Part shown: positions 25,963-40,200 of the stretch, piece after piece | How positions within the stretch are numbered: position 1 is the first letter of the stretch | Layout of the letters: each line of letters begins with the position of its first letter | NCBI GenBank assembly: GCA_958295665.1 | Contig: OY282560.1 | Span: 210,536,420-210,600,419 of the forward strand | Length of the DNA: 64,000 nucleotides | From: Tipula vernalis | Lineage: Eukaryota; Arthropoda; Insecta; Diptera; Tipulidae | Direction: 5' to 3' | Position numbers and translations under genes: made by a program | Notes under the pieces: model-generated | Seen by the model: the letters and a program-made list of their open reading frames with translations, nothing else | The model's database searches: none | What the model was told of the DNA's origin: nothing

Positions 25963-26262
25963 TTATAAGGAACCGTGCTATTAAACTTATTTGGTGTCAA
26001 TTATAGATTTAATATTTTAAATATTGTTTTAAATACTTGTTTAATTTACGTGTCTTGTGCTGTGTGCCTCAGATGACTTTTCAAACTAAACTTTTGTAAG
26101 ACCCAGTAATTCATGCAATATTTAAATTGATGTCAGTAGGTTAAAAGTATTCAATTGTGCCTTATGGCCAACTAAACTTTTTCAATGTCTCGTTTAAATA
26201 AATGACGTCTAATAAAAAATTTACCGTGTCGTTTATTAAAAGTATGGACATAATTCAAAATA
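25963..26262. other. Spacer after gypsy pol
   Basis: AT-rich 300 bp with no gene. It may contain the 3' LTR, but I found no match to sequence upstream of 20959. Confidence 0.3.
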
Positions 26263-27086
26263 AGAAGGGTGTTCAAATTTGAGGTATCTTTTTATATTTA
26301 AATAAAGTACATTGGTTCCGGTTAATAATGGAAAAGAATGTCGTTCAAGTGCCAGTCTGTCAATCTTTTACCAAAATTTTGAATAACATTTGTTAGTCAT
26401 AGTTCAATTATGTGTTGAACAGTTTGAGGATTGTCCGTATAAACTTTACTCTTCAAGAAACGCCATAAGAAGAATTTCAATGGCGTTAAATCGCATGATC
26501 TTGGTGGCCAATTCACGTCTGTTTTTCGAGAAATTATTCGATTATTAAACTTCTCTTTCAAAAGATCGATTGCAACGCAATCATTGCTGTGTGGCATGTT
26601 GCACCATCCTGTTGAAACCATATTTTCTGCACATCAATATCTTCCAATTGACTCCAGAAAAAGTTGTTGGTTTGAGGCTTAATTGCTGTGAACGACGGCG
26701 AATTGATGTTCTTGGCTGTTCAGCAACACTTGTTCTAACAGCTGCAATATTTTCACTTGGACCACTACGATAATAAATTCTGCTTCTCTGATCTTGAACT
26801 AAACCAGTTTTTTCAAATTTATCAATGATAAGTTTAATAGCACGGTTTGTCAGACCATTTTGTCTACCGTTTTTTGAACGAAATTTTCTTCCAATTTCTA
26901 AATAACTTTCACCATATTTAAAATAAATTTTAATAATAAAAACACGTTGTTCACTCGTGTAGCGATTCATTTTAACTAACCGAAATGTTTGTACTTGTCA
27001 TCTGTCAAATAACATGTGGTACTCTAGTATCTAAAATATAAATGGCAGAATATTTAAAAAGATATCTCAAATTTGAACACCCTTTA
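26263..27086 (-). mobile_element. Mariner/Tc-type element, internally deleted
   Basis: The left end AAGGGTGTTCAAATTTGAGG and reversed right end AAGGGTGTTCAAATTTGAGA, both followed by TATCTTTTTA, are about 30-bp terminal inverted repeats. TA flanks on both sides (26261-26262 and 27087-27088) fit the TA target of the mariner/Tc superfamily. The transposase lies on the minus strand and is incomplete. Confidence 0.9.
26397..26970 (-). pseudogene. Mariner-type transposase lacking its middle
   Basis: The N-terminal HTH region (26970-26670: RYTSEQRVFIIKIYFKYGES…, GPSENIAAVR) runs directly into a VNWKILMC-like frame-shifted copy of ‘WSQLEDIDVQ’, and then in another frame ‘IWFQQDGATCHTA’ with the second catalytic Asp. 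The C-terminal part (26600-26400: NWPPRSCDLTPLKFFLW, with the third Asp, then KSKVYTDNPQT) follows. The region with the first catalytic Asp is absent, so the copy cannot transpose itself. Confidence 0.8.
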
Positions 27087-27380
27087 TATATATAATTTGT
27101 GAGGTTATGTTACGGTAACATTATTATTTATTTGTAGATAACACGAAACTATAACAAAACTAAAATTTACAAGCATATATTTGCTAATGATAATGCTTAT
27201 ATCCTCAAATACTTAAGACTGTTTGCTCATTCACTTAATAAAATATGCTGTATATTCGCTCACCATAAAACTTTTAATTGTCACAAATTTTCAATAAAAT
27301 TTCGTGTTTCTATGTTTCTATATTGGCTGAGCAGTGGAGCGAGCTATAGGGACACTGGTATAAGTTTCAATTGATATACT

Positions 27381-27775
27381 GTGAGAACAATTGTTCACAA
27401 AATTCTTGATATGTTTGTAAAGTTTGCACCAAAGGTAATAAAATTGCCAAGTTTAGATTTATATAGTCTTATTGGTAGACAATTTAATCGACGATCGGTC
27501 ACTTCAATATATTCGAAAGCGTTAGGTGCCCTCGATGGATGCCACATAAAAATTGTTGTACCGACTGCGTTACACTGTCAATATATAAATCGTAAACTTG
27601 ATTACATTATTAATTTAATGACAGTACGCGATAATTCTGGTAAATTTATTAATATTTGTTGTGCATACCCCCGGGCTCCGCAGATAACGAAAGGGTTCTA
27701 CGGAATAGTCAATTATATCGCAAACAAACATTCCCACCTCATGGATTTATTTCTATTAGGTGACGGTGAATTTAA
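27381..27775 (+). pseudogene. PIF/Harbinger transposase fragment
   Basis: One frame holds an IS5/Harbinger-type transposase segment: RSVTSIYSKALGALDGCHIK carries the first catalytic Asp, YINRK and a VRDNSGKFINICCAYP strand follow, and LLGDGEFKC carries the second Asp. It has no ATG start and stops where the next element begins, before the catalytic Glu. It is unlike the copy at 17.8-19.2 kb and so represents another lineage. Confidence 0.75.
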
Positions 27776-28250
27776 ATGTTCATTATAGATCCGGCAGCTA
27801 AGATCGGAGTTTTGAAGGAAGGAGTATTCTCAAATCGTCAAATAAATAGCGGAAAAATTGGTAGAGGGAAAACCGTTATTGGATCCTTTATCAATATTAT
27901 TAAAAATTATGGTAAAAATATAGAAGGACGCATTGTGGCAGCTACAACGCCCACGGATAAATGTGCGATCATTCGATCAGCTTCAAATTCATGCTTATCA
28001 GCGTAAAAAAATAAGGCAAAAGCTGGAGTCAAAGCTAGCTTATCAATGGTTCGACGTGTGATTAACAATGCTAGGCATCTTAAATTGAAAAAAACTCCAA
28101 AAGAAACCTCCTTTGAATGCATCATGCAAAGCAAACTCATTCGATTTTGCCAAAAACCACATGTCATGGAAGCAAGAATGGAACCGGGTTGCATTTTCGG
28201 ACTCATGGAAATGAAACTGATGCCCGTCAGAACCATCCAAATTAATTTTT
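27776..28250 (+). pseudogene. Tc3-like transposase, N-terminal half
   Basis: The plus frames read an N-terminal paired-type DNA-binding region of Tc3-like transposases: VLKEGVFSNRQINSGKIGRG, KTVIGSFINIIKNYGKN, TPTDKCAIIRSASNS and, after one stop, KAGVKASLSMVRRVINNARH, then in a shifted frame DFAKNHMSWKQEWNRVAFSD with the first catalytic Asp. The rest of the catalytic domain is missing. The open minus-strand frames here are shadows. Confidence 0.75.
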
Positions 28251-28580
28251 TTTTTCGTTTATGTCAGTAATTTATTTTTATTTAATTTGTTTTTGATATT
28301 CAATTACATTTATACATTTATATTATATGTCATACAAATTGAAAAGTCGTCGAAAAGTAACCTCCTAAACTGCCTTCTCATCAAGCATCTATGAGGAAAT
28401 AGCGAAACCTTCAAAATTTGAAAAGTTTAGTTTGAGAAGTCTTCTGAGGCACACAGAATTAGGGTATTTCGTGTATTTATTTAAAAAGCACCGCAAGAAG
28501 TATGTTCCTTGCGTCCCATATTAAAAATAAATAATTTTGAATCGAGCCATTTTTTACACCGTTCCTGAATCATCTGCGTC
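28251..28580. other. Spacer before the 28.6-kb transposase
   Basis: AT-rich, no coding sequence; it may be the 5' end of the following transposon. Confidence 0.3.
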
Positions 28581-28582
28581 AG

Positions 28583-29977
28583 ATGGATCTACAAAGTGAT
28601 TTGGCCGAATGGTGTATAAAATATACTACAACAGACGATGCAATGAATGCTTTGTTGGGTATATTAAGAAATTATCATCCATCATTGTCGAAAGACTGCA
28701 GGACCTTAAAATTAACTCCAAAAAAATCAGATTTCATTTCATTAGGTGGTGGATTATATTTCCATTTTGGCCTTGTGCGAAATATTAAACAATTTTTAGG
28801 TGCAGATAAAATCTCAACAACGGAAGTGGAAGTGAACATTGGAATATATGGCCTACCTTGAACAAAAAGTTCCAGTAGTCAGCTATGGCCAATATTAGGA
28901 AATATTGATGGATTTGACGAAGTGTTTTTGATAGGAGCATACTATGGACATACAAAACCAAATTGTACTGAAACTACTTTTTATTTAAAGTTGTCTTGCG
29001 ATCATTTATCTGTGATGCTCCTGCAGCATCCTTTATATTTCATATAAAAGGACATAGCGGATACCATAGTTGTACTAAATGTAGCGTGAATGGAATTTAT
29101 ATAGATCGAAGGGTGATTTCCTCTGAAATGGATAATGCTTTACGAACAGATATTGGTTTTCGTAATAGGATTGATGCAATGCACAATAAAAGAATGGACG
29201 ATTAAAATAAAAAAATTATTGTTGGATTAAGACTTTGAGATATTGGACAGTTGTAAAGAAAAAACCATTCTCACTGCTTCAGTACCAAATCGGAGAAATT
29301 AACTCCAGGATGGATATTTACCGAAGGAATTTGCCAGAAAGCCCAGATCAATGAAAGATTTAGATAGACGGAAAGCAACGGAACTCAGACTATTTTTGTG
29401 CCGCAAAGGTTTGTCTTGTTTAAAGGGAATACTGCAACCATTTTCTGTTGCTGATGAAGTGATGAATGTGTTAATAACAATGAATGTGCACCACAAATGC
29501 TTTGAAAATATGTCCGAGATTTTCCTGACTGGTGAACATTCGGTATCGTACAATGTCCATAACCTAATTTATATCCCTTATGACGTCTTAAAATTTGGAA
29601 ATGTCCTTGGTCCTTTAAAATATGGAAATCCTTTAAAACAACTAAAAAATAGATTATTTGAAGCTGAATCACACATTACTAAGGCTCAAGATGTAATACC
29701 TTTTGCTATTCTACAATATGAATTGGATAGAAATGGTTCATATCGGTGGCTGTTGTTTAAAAAGTGTATATTTTCAATATTGCCCCCAAACAAATTTTGT
29801 TGTATTGAAAACCAAATTTTTCACATTCACATTATAAAACAAAACAATTGTGATAAACTGGTAGTTGGAAACTTCAACTTCCAATTTGAATATTTACTGC
29901 ACTTCAGATGGGATTTTGAAGAGGTCATGAAGAAGTTTAACATTAACTTAATTCAACATACAACTTCTACAAAATAA
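28583..29977 (+). pseudogene. Degenerate transposase of an animal CACTA-like family
   Basis: Frames continue one protein: 28583-28858 (LAEWCIKYTTTDDAMNALL, LGGGLYFHFGL, ending NIGIYGLP), a shifted piece to 28995 (SSSQLWPILGNIDGFDEVFL), 28996-29205 (RSFICDAPAASFIFHIKGHS, then a CTKC motif), and 29351-29977 (MKDLDRRKATELRLFLCRKG, SYNVHNLIYIPYDVLKFG). The block order (WPIL, ICDAPA, GHSGY..C.KC, LD..KATE.R.FL, SYNVHNL) is that of a widespread ‘transposase domain-containing’ protein family of insect DNA transposons. I place it near CACTA from memory of the fold, not from a search. Frameshifts and stops make it non-functional. Confidence 0.65.
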
Positions 29978-30159
29978 TTTTGATGCAATTTATATATGTA
30001 CCTTTATTGCATTAACTTTTATACGTTTCTTTTAATTCCGGCAGCAACATGTCAGAACCAACACAAAATATGTAATCTTAAAGTGTATTCAAATTTAAAC
30101 GTGTAGGTAGTTTTATTTTTATGTTTTTCCTTTTAAATTTAAAGACCATAATTTTTCAA

Positions 30160-30960
30160 TTCCATAAAAAACTGGAACATTGCAAAAGCTACCAGAAGAC
30201 GTTGATAATGTTGGTAGAACTTCACAAAATGGTAATAATTCCTCACCCAATAACACGTTCTGCTGGTCAGATGAAGAACTTGGTTATCAAAATTTTTTGA
30301 AAATAAAAATTATAAACCCGGCAACTTCGACTGAAAAACCGAATGAAGATTATTTCGAAGATCTTTCTGAGACAATAGACATTGAGAACTTAGGTTCGAA
30401 AAGTCCAGAACTTAATTTGGTACAACGGATGCAAGAATTGGAGAAGGATTCAAAATTAATTAAAGCTAAATGCAACGAAATTAAAATAACCCAAAGAACC
30501 ATATTGAGGGAGTTAGAAATCATTCCATGCAAAAACGCCTCAGAAACCATGGAAAAACATTAGGTAAAAATCATTACAAACTATGTAAGGCCAAAGTTTT
30601 ATTATGCCTTATTAATTACAGACAAGTATGTTTGATCGTGAAAAAAGTAACGACATGACGAAGTTTTTGAAGATAAATCTTCAAAATTTACTTATTGATG
30701 AAAGCGGGACCAAGTTTTCATGGTTTGGAGAGCAGGGAAATATAGCGGTTAAAGATTAATTAGTTTTAAAACTTCTAATAGGTAGAAATGAAAACCATTA
30801 CCTTAACATCTAAACCAATTAACCATTTTGTTATTTTATAGACTTAACGTTAAAAAAATGCCAGGAATCACCACGAAACGAGGTTATAAATTTCATTAAA
30901 ATAGATAATACAATGAAACACTTGGAACAAGTTATACTTTACTTAGTTGATTGCTATTAA
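30160..30960 (+). pseudogene. DUF4806-like companion gene, broken
   Basis: After an acceptor-like TTGCAAAAG, 30183-30563 codes for an acidic segment with a coiled-coil-like C-terminal helix (LVQRMQELEKDSKLIKAKCN…). At about 30619 comes TKFLKINLQNLLIDESGTKF followed by SWFGEQGNIAVKD, which resembles the DUF4806 module (‘L….FSW.G..G..AF.DL’). A further exon-like piece lies at about 30842-30958. Genes with this module often accompany the transposase family found just upstream, and the orientation agrees. GT/AG-like borders separate the pieces, so it may be an intron-containing gene; stops after VKD suggest decay. Confidence 0.5.
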
Positions 30961-30979
30961 ACTAAGTAGCAAGGTAATC

Positions 30980-31052
30980 AAATGAAAAATTAAAACCGAT
31001 ACAACCGCCTGATCGGAAAATGAAAAATTAAAACCGATACAACCGCCTGATC
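30980..31052 (+). repeat. Two-copy tandem repeat, 38-bp period
   Basis: The 35-bp word beginning AAATGAAAAATTAAAACCGA and ending ACAACCGCCTGATC occurs twice without change, at 30980-31014 and 31018-31052. It lies near the presumed 3' end of the 28.6-31 kb transposon. Confidence 0.9.
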
Positions 31053-31245
31053 ATATCAGTGAATCTTTGATCTGAGTATGTTGGTGACCTATTTTAGAAA
31101 TGCTATTAGTTTTCAGTGATTTACTACTTTTGTAATATTGGTACCACCCAAAATGATGTATGAGTATGATTAGCCAAAAATGATGCAATTTGTTTGAGAT
31201 GGTTCAAAATAAAATAGCGTCTTACCAAATAGTTATCTAACATGT

Positions 31246-34200
31246 TTATTGATCTTTTTTATTCACAAGTTTTATAGTATTTCGTTTGCTTTTGCACAAA
31301 CAACATTTTATTAACCATATGAATACATAAATCAGAAGAATGCCAATTACCATTATTGTACCGATTACATCAAGCGAGTGAAATTGAAAGAAATTCAAAT
31401 GAAATGATTTTGGTCGTAAGTGTGATGCTCCGCGATGTCGTATCACATATTCTGTCCAAAATATGGCCGTATCGATTGGTTGCTGTGGACGATCACGATA
31501 TAATATTGATTCGTATTTTACTTTATCTCTGTATGTTGTATTCTTTGTTATCTCTTTAAGGGCTGCATTCAATTTTGTTTCTGATAAATCGGTGTAGTGT
31601 AACTTAATACCCCACCCCTGGTCTATTGTAACATCGGCATTTCCACTTTGATCGCCAAAAACAGGAATCACTAGTACTGGAACACCATAATATTTTGCCT
31701 CCATAATACTACCCCATCCTCCATGTGTAATAAACACTTCCAGTTTTGGATGTTGCAGTATACCATTTTGTGGTAACCATTTACTTATCATAATATTTTC
31801 CGGTAATCCTGGAATCGAATTATTTTCAAACTTCCACAACACTCGTTGTTTAAGATTTTTGAATACATTTAGTAGGATCGAAAGCTTTTCATTCGATAGT
31901 GTGTTGCTTTGAATTACAGTACCCATACTAAAATAAATTACACCATTAGGCGCGCTATCCATCCAATTGGAAATCTCTTGTGGCATACTCGTCGTCTCAG
32001 TAGTTATTTGGGTACCACCAATTTCAATCATAGTCGGTAAATACGGCCGAACATTACCTTGACTAAAATGATGGCTTACAAATGTAATTGATATATTTTG
32101 AATCATATCGTTCATTTTCGGATATTTAGGCCGAGGAAAAAATTCATCATATATTTGTTTACTAGTGTATCTGGCATAAGCGGAGAACACTGTCGTATCC
32201 ATTATATACCATAAAATGTTATAAATTCGATCTCGAAATGATAGCGGTTCTTTAAATGACATAAACGAATTTGATACGTATGATAATGCTTGTGGATTTC
32301 GCATAATATCATTGGCTACATTCGTCGGTTTAAACGAACTATATGAAATGGTTGGACAATCAAAATGGGCCGCTAATCCTAAAAATATTTCACCAAAAAA
32401 TGTTTCAGTGATAACCAAATCAAATGTTTCCTCGTCCATGATACGTTTAAGTTGAGGATTGTTGAGTATAGCACGAAATTCGTTCATTGATAGTTCGGCT
32501 AGAAGAGGTCCATTCTTGAAGAATGTTAAAATATTTTCGGACATTTCCAGAAATATTTTTGACATAACTGAAACGAAATGGAAAAAAAAAATTAAAATTT
32601 AACGAACTTTTTATAAACGAAATAGTTCTGTACATAAGGCCTGAGGTTTTTTTTAATGTGAGCCTAACATTCACGCCAAAAAAGCAATAGCACCTATTTA
32701 TTTGGCAGATGGTAGAAAGCCGGAAAACTAATCAAGTATATTGGCAATAGCAAAAATCGGTGTACGATAAATAATTTATAATGGAATTAATTCATTTGTA
32801 ATTAATTTTGAAGCGGAAATTGAAATTCAATATCGGTTTGCAGTTTGTTAAAATTCTTTAGCAAGCGAAAGGGCATATGAAGTGGTAATTTACTGTAGAA
32901 GTGAGACGAACAATGGAGATGTACATGTTTCTCTAGTAACAGCGAAGACGAAGGTTAACCCGATTAAAGGAGTATCTCTTCCGAAATTAGAGTTATGTTC
33001 AGCAGTTCTAGCTGCAAAATTATTACGAAAGGTATCTGAGGCAATAAAGGTCATACCACATACAAGGTACGCATGGACTGATTCAGCAATTGTGCTTGCT
33101 AGGCTTAGCGATCACCCAAATAGATGGAAGCAACGGGCACACGTGAAATCAAACGACAATCCTGCCAATGTCGCTAGTCGTGGCATAGTTCCTGCTAAGT
33201 TGTGCATATTAGACAGTTGGTGGATTGGACCGATGTGGTTAAGAGACGATCATCATAGTCACTTGTCCGGTGATATTAATGTTAATTTACAAGACAATAT
33301 CACAATATGGGCCGAAGCAAACCGGAGTGATGTCACAACTTTACAGATGAACAAAGAGTTTCGTCATACTCAAGGGTGTTGCGTGTGGTAGTGTATGTTC
33401 AGCGATAGTTCCAAAGATATAAATTCAAGACAGATGTTCAAAAAATATTAAATTTTGTAATAACGCAAGAAACCAAGGAGGCACGGGAAATTTCAAGAAG
33501 CAGCTCACTAAAAGCACTTAACCCCTTGTTAGAAGAAGATAACATTTTAAGAGTAGAAGGAAAATTGGAGAATGGACATATACCATATGCCACACGACAT
33601 TCCCTAATTTTGCCGAAAAATACACTAACGACGAAAATCACACGCCGTTAACATTTTTTCTTTGTAGGCAAAGGTTTTGGATTCTAAAGAGGTGCGGCTT
33701 AATCAATCAGGTGGTTAAAGAGTTACCACAACAAAATAATGGGACAATTGCCTTCGTTTCGAGTTGAAGTAGTCAGAGCGTTTTCAAATACTGGTGTTGA
33801 TTTTTCCGGAGCGAATTCACTTGCAACTAAAAGCGGTCGTGGGCCAAAAATTGTTTAGGGGTACATCGTTGTATTTGTGTGTCTTACAACCAAGGCGATA
33901 CATCTGGTGGTGGTATCTGATTATACGGCTGACGCATTCATTGCGACACTACGAAGATTTATTTCTAGGCGAAGTTTATCGTCCCAAATTATATAGTGGT
34001 AACGGGATGAATTTTGGGGCCGCTGATAGAAAATTACGAGAAATGACAATTTTGGCAAAGCGATGTAAAAATCAATTGCAAACAACTTACAGGCTCAACA
34101 GAATTCAACGAATACATTGGTAGCTGCTTGGCATTCTGTTGAGTGGCGTTACATTCTTCCATTGGCACCACATTTTGGGGGAATTTGGGTGTCAGTAGTA

Positions 34201-37200
34201 AAAATTGTGAAAAAAAATATTTAGGCAAAGCAACTCAAGGCTTTTAAAACCTTCGAATAAATGATGACACTCCTTTGTAACATAGAGGCGATAATTAATC
34301 CCCGTCCGCTCACGGTTACTTCACCCGAAGACATAAATATCGAAATGTTAACACCTGGGCATTTCCAAACTGGCTCTGCAATCACCACCTTACCAGAGCC
34401 ATATGTAGACTCAAACATCATTTTATCCAAAATTTGGTCTGCAGATTAACAGCGGACGCTGATTTTCTGGAGAAAATTTAGGGTTGAATACCTAAATAAT
34501 TTACAACAGCGATGAAAATGGCAAGATGCGAGGAACAATATTAAAATTGGTGATCTTGTATTGTTAAAGGGGAAGTATTTACCACCATGTAAATGGGCGC
34601 TGGGAAAAATAATTGAAGTATTTCGCGGCGATGACCAACGAGTTCGAGTGGTAATGGTGAAGACGGCAAACAATACCTACAAGCAATTACTAAATAAAAT
34701 TGTGCCCTATTCCAGTTCATCATGATTAAGAAGAAGATCTCCTTAAGGTCGGGAGTACTAATCTACATGCAGTGGTGAACATTACTGATTGGAATAAACT
34801 GTTTTTTCTTGGAAACCTAACCAGGTAAATGCAGTATGCCATGAACGTTATAGTTGACATGTTTTAATAGTATTTGTGTATTGTCTATATTATCCATGCA
34901 AGAAGCCCTATTCGATAAAGGATGAATTTTAACTACTAACATCAAAGTGTGATAAAAAATATTTGAGTCGACAAAATCTTTTAAATGTGTAAGTACCCCG
35001 TACAAAATAAAAAATCAGAATTCCATGCCTTTCCACCAGATTTCATTAAACCACCACGATTTACTGGAAAATTACGACGGTACTTATTTAGCGTAAGAGA
35101 CAAACAGCTCTGACATCAAAATGTTGGTAGCATATTCTCAGGTTTAATTTTATCCAACAGAAGACTCAAAAGTTTCTTTTACAATTCCCACATCAACCAA
35201 ATGCATCGGGTCTCGTGGAAATTTGTTAACCATTCTAATTCTCCAGGCTCCTAAAATATGTAGCCCTCCTTTGTGATATTTGGCGGTTGTTGAATTGCCA
35301 ACCCGATCCTCCGTTTCTATCAATGGACCTATCTTTGACCAAATGGGTTTAGTCTGTATCGTTTTCCTTCGGCTGTCTCCAGAATAACTAATCTTGGTTA
35401 TTTCGTTTCTTCGACCGCGTTGGCTCCTTTCCATTCTCGATTTGCCACTTTTAGCCGGAGTTTGTCACCAATCTTTAAAGGCAATGTCGGTGTCGCTGCA
35501 AAATCCATGTAGCGTTTTTGATGGAGTCTAAGTTCCCTGAGTTCTTCAGTCACACCTTTTTGCAATTTTTGGTTTCTGTTCTTCGATGTCTAATGGCGGT
35601 CGCGTGCATCAACTAAACAAACGCTGATTGGTTGATTTTTGGACCTCATTTCTTGATATATTCTATTATATAAATAACGCTGCATATGGATCAGTACCAT
35701 CTAGAAAATTGAGGTGTGGCCAACACACGACTTTCTTTTACGAACAGAGAATTTTGAGAAATTTTATTTTTTTTAAATTTTTTTTTTAATTTTTTAATTT
35801 TTAATTTTTTTTTTTATTTGTTTTTAATTTTTGGAAACATTTTGTATCAAGAAGTTTTTTTAAAGCTTATACTTTTTTAGATATTTGCAAAATAAATTTT
35901 CTGGACCAAGGGAGTGGCCACTTCCGGTTAGCCGATTTGGAGTAAAATTCACTGGGACCTCCCAATTTATCAAAAAAGCTTAAATCTGAAGTTTCAGTTC
36001 GATTGGTTAAACCATCTGGGCTGTAGAGAGGACACAGACAGACTGACAGACTGACAGACAGACAGACAGACACCATTTCGTAACCCAATTTTCGGACTCA
36101 GGGGACCTCAAAACAAATAAATCTCTAAAAATCTCAAGGTCCAAAATTTTCATGATTACTATACTTTATTTTACTAGAGTAAAAGAAAGTAATAACATCT
36201 GCTTAGTATGATTTTCATTGTTTGTACGTTACGTTCAGCGAACCCATTTGAAAGTGGATAATATGGCCACGCTATTCTTTATGAAAAAGAACAGTTTTTT
36301 GCTCCTTTATATTGTGGCCTACCGTCTCATTCTAAAATTTGTGTTATTCCATGTACGGTAAACCATTGACGCAACAACAAAATCACTTCAGCCGATGTAG
36401 ATGATGGGAGTTTTCTGAAATCAATAAACCCCGAATAACAGTCGGCTATAAGCAGGAAATCTTCCCCCCGAAATGTAAAAATATTCGAAGAAATATTTTG
36501 AATAAGATAATTTGCCACTTATCTCATTATCATTGGTTGTCTCTTGACACACTGAACATTGTTCCATATAATTTTTAATATCGTTTGTTTGGCCATACCA
36601 ATAAAGTGTTTGACGAGCTTGTTGTGTAAATAAATATAATAAAGTGTCCCGTGAGTGTCCCTTCTATCATATTTTTTATTTCCCGTTCAGGAACTATTAT
36701 TTTGTTCCCTTTGAATAACAATTCATCATTAAAATTTATTTCCTGGTTTAAGGGAACATATTTTCGTACTGTTTTGAATAATGTGGTTTCATTCCATCAT
36801 CCAGCCATCCGCGCATAGTTACTGCTTTTAAAAGCTTAAGCTCATTGTCGTTTGAAGTAACCAAGTAGAATTCTTCCTCCTTTAACTGTAACTCGAACAT
36901 TTTTTCTTTTTCCTCACAATTTCTTTTAAATTTACCGTTTTCGTGACAAAAGAAACATTCAGAAACTTTATTACCACTATAATTTCCTTTACGGTTTTTA
37001 TACATTTGCAAAGCATCCGCCATCTTTAAATTGATATCGCCTAAATACGTCAATTAATCTTGATTACACTTTACTTAAATTTAAATCACCTTCCGGTCTT
37101 GATGCTAATACTGATACCAATGCACTTTCCAATCATCAGCTGTGATATATAGTCATTAAATCTATTAGTTGATGAAAGTTTCTTTTATACTTATTTAACT

Positions 37201-40200
37201 TTCCATTCCTTCTTCTTCGTTCAGTTTTATTTCCATTAAACTTTTAAATAATCGCACCATTGTATTTGCATTACCCTTTTCATGATATTTGTGTAGATGA
37301 TCTGATGTGAATTAATTGATCGTCTTCAATATTTAACCCAACCGTGGCGAATGCTTGTTGATTTTTATTTGTCCATGGTTCAATTGATGGCTCATTACCA
37401 GTAATTACACCTTAACCTTTTTAACCTTTTTTTTATTCGTCCTAGGACGGATACAATTTATATTTAATGGTGATGTCCAGAGGTCGCTGCCGCAAACACC
37501 ATTCGATCATTTCATATTTTTGAGCCGTTATGTTTTAGCCGAGTAGGAGTAGCTCGATATTAATGGCTTTTAAGGACTATTGTACCTTAAATAGACCTTA
37601 AACCAAAGAGTAAGGGTTTTAAAGGATGTGTTGGTACATCATACAAAAAAAATTAAAGACCGACAAACAGAGGGAGCTGTGCTTTTCTGAAAAAAAAAAA
37701 AATAAAATAAAAAAAAATATATAAATTGAAAAAACAAAACTAAAATGCCTTCAGCACGATCGAACCCCAACTAAACCACATCCAACGTAACAAATTTTAT
37801 TTAATTTTCATTGTTATATTGTTTTATTTCCTCAACCATAGCATGCTTTGAAGTTTATGACAAGAAAAAAATGTTTACTGAAAAATCTCATAGCTTACTA
37901 CAACTCATAATAAAACAGTTTTTATTAAATAATTTGTAGTATACATTACTGAAAAAACTATAAAGCGCAATATTTACCTTGCATTCACAGTATTGTTTTC
38001 GCTCTGCGTTTCGATCTTGTTTTCAGATTCTAGTTTTTGTTGTTGTTTTTCTTGACGATATTAGCAAAGAAATGCTTCTTTAACATATAAAAAAACTTAT
38101 CGTTCCCATGCAAACAAATCCAAGTTTTCTACCAATATTATTTAGTGGCACTAATAAAATATAGTGGCTATGGCGGTGAAAATAACATCGAATCCAAGAA
38201 AATTTGTCAACCATAGTAATTTTTTGTTGTTTTCGTAATATAAAATTTGAAACTTATCGACACATCGATATTTATTTTAAAAATGAGAACTGTCAATCAT
38301 TTTTTTTATTGTTTTGACAAATTGCCAACTTCAAAATGAGATAACAGACTTCGCTTCTCTTCGCCTTTATGATTTTTAACCACATAGACGTCGCTAATCA
38401 GACATTTACTTATATGAAAAATGTTTGGGTTTTGAGAACAAATATTTTCATAACAAAATATTGTATGTAGAAGTTGTATCAAGCATCAGAATGGTAGTGT
38501 CCATATCCTGTCCATAATATATGGATATCCTGGCGCTTGCGCTAAAGGTATCCAAACGTGGCACACATCTTAGAGGGCTTGTTTATGGATTAGCCCGATC
38601 AATTGTTTTTTGCCTTCGCAGCCTTTATGTACTACGGTGGATATTTGGTCGCCAATAACGGTGTGTACTATGCTGATGTATTCAAAGTAGCCCAATCCTT
38701 AATTATGGGTATAGTTTCAATAGCCAATACATTAACGTTTGCCCCAAATTTCCAAAAGGGATTAACATCGGCCGCTAAAATATTCCAGCTTTTAGAATGT
38801 GAGCCTAAATTTAAGGAACCCGAGAAAATCGACTCAAGCTTAGATGAATGGAAAACAGAAGGAAAAACATATATCATATAAAGACGTTTGTTTCTTGTAT
38901 CCATCACGTCCTGATGCAAAAGTATTGAATAAATTAAATTTAAATGTGCTCAAAGGACAAACGGTTGCATTAGTCGGGCAATCTGGATGCGGCAAATCTA
39001 CATGTAGTCAATTAATTAAACCGTTTTACGATGTGATCGATGGAAGTATTTCAATCGACAGTAAAGAAGTATCATCTCCATCGTTTTGACAATTGCGATC
39101 ACAATTGGCTATTGTATCTCAAGAGCCAGCCTTATTCGATCGAACAATTAACGATAATATTGCTTATGGTAGCAGTAAAGCCGAAGTTTCACAATTCGAA
39201 GTTATTGAAGCGACTAAAATGCAAATATTCATAATTTCATTACGTCGCTTCCGCTTGGTTACGATACCAGAGTTGGCGAAAAAGCTTCCCAAATATCAGG
39301 TGGGCAAAAACAACGTATCGCTATTGCACGTGCGGTAATTCGTAATCCACAAATTCTACTGCTGGACGAAGCAACATCGGCGCTCGACACAGAAAGTGAA
39401 AAAATTGTACAAGAAGCTCTTGATGCTGCCAAAGAAGGACGAACATTTATCACAATCGCTCATCGTTTGCGAAATGATTTATTACGACCAAATTTAAGTT
39501 CCAATATACTTTTTACAATTGCTTTCTTATATGCCCATTTGGATGTAAATTTCAGCTAAAATTACGAGTTTTCAAGTATTTACTATAAAAACAACTATAA
39601 AAACAATTTTGTAGGTTAACTACTCATTATGAACCTCTAATGGTAATTTCGCATCCCATCCCACTTTAAGTGACCACAATTGCTGCATTAATATTTTTGC
39701 TAAGACCACGACAGGGGCAATTAGCCCCAAAGGGTCAAATATTTTGGCCACGTTCGAAATTACACTGCGCTTCGTAAATTTGTTTGCAACATTTTTTGGT
39801 TGCAAGAGACCCAGAACTTCCATCATTTCATCGCCGTCTATACTGCAACTTGTTTCACGATCAGCTTCGACTGTACTCTGCAACAATTTTCTATTATTTG
39901 TGCTAATTAAAAATCATTGGTTAGACCCAATTCCTCTCGAACAAATGTGATTGATGGTTCATTGCTCGTTATGCTAGATAGAACGTTAACTGCTAGGTCC
40001 ATCGTAAAATTTCCAATTCGGGACTGCACATTTATGGTGAGTGCACCCAAAGACTGCGTTGAATTGCCACCAATCCAATTAATATATAGTTGCTTTTTGT
40101 GGTTTGCAAACCTAGCCTGGACGGATTTATTTCATAGAGACTAGTGCATTCTAATTTTGATGCATGCATAATTATGCACATCTGTTTCACGCAATAAACG

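Noticed and set aside
27907..28240. Two minus-strand frames of 109 and 65 codons
   Set aside because: They are antisense to the Tc3-like transposase fragment, which has recognisable blocks on the plus strand.
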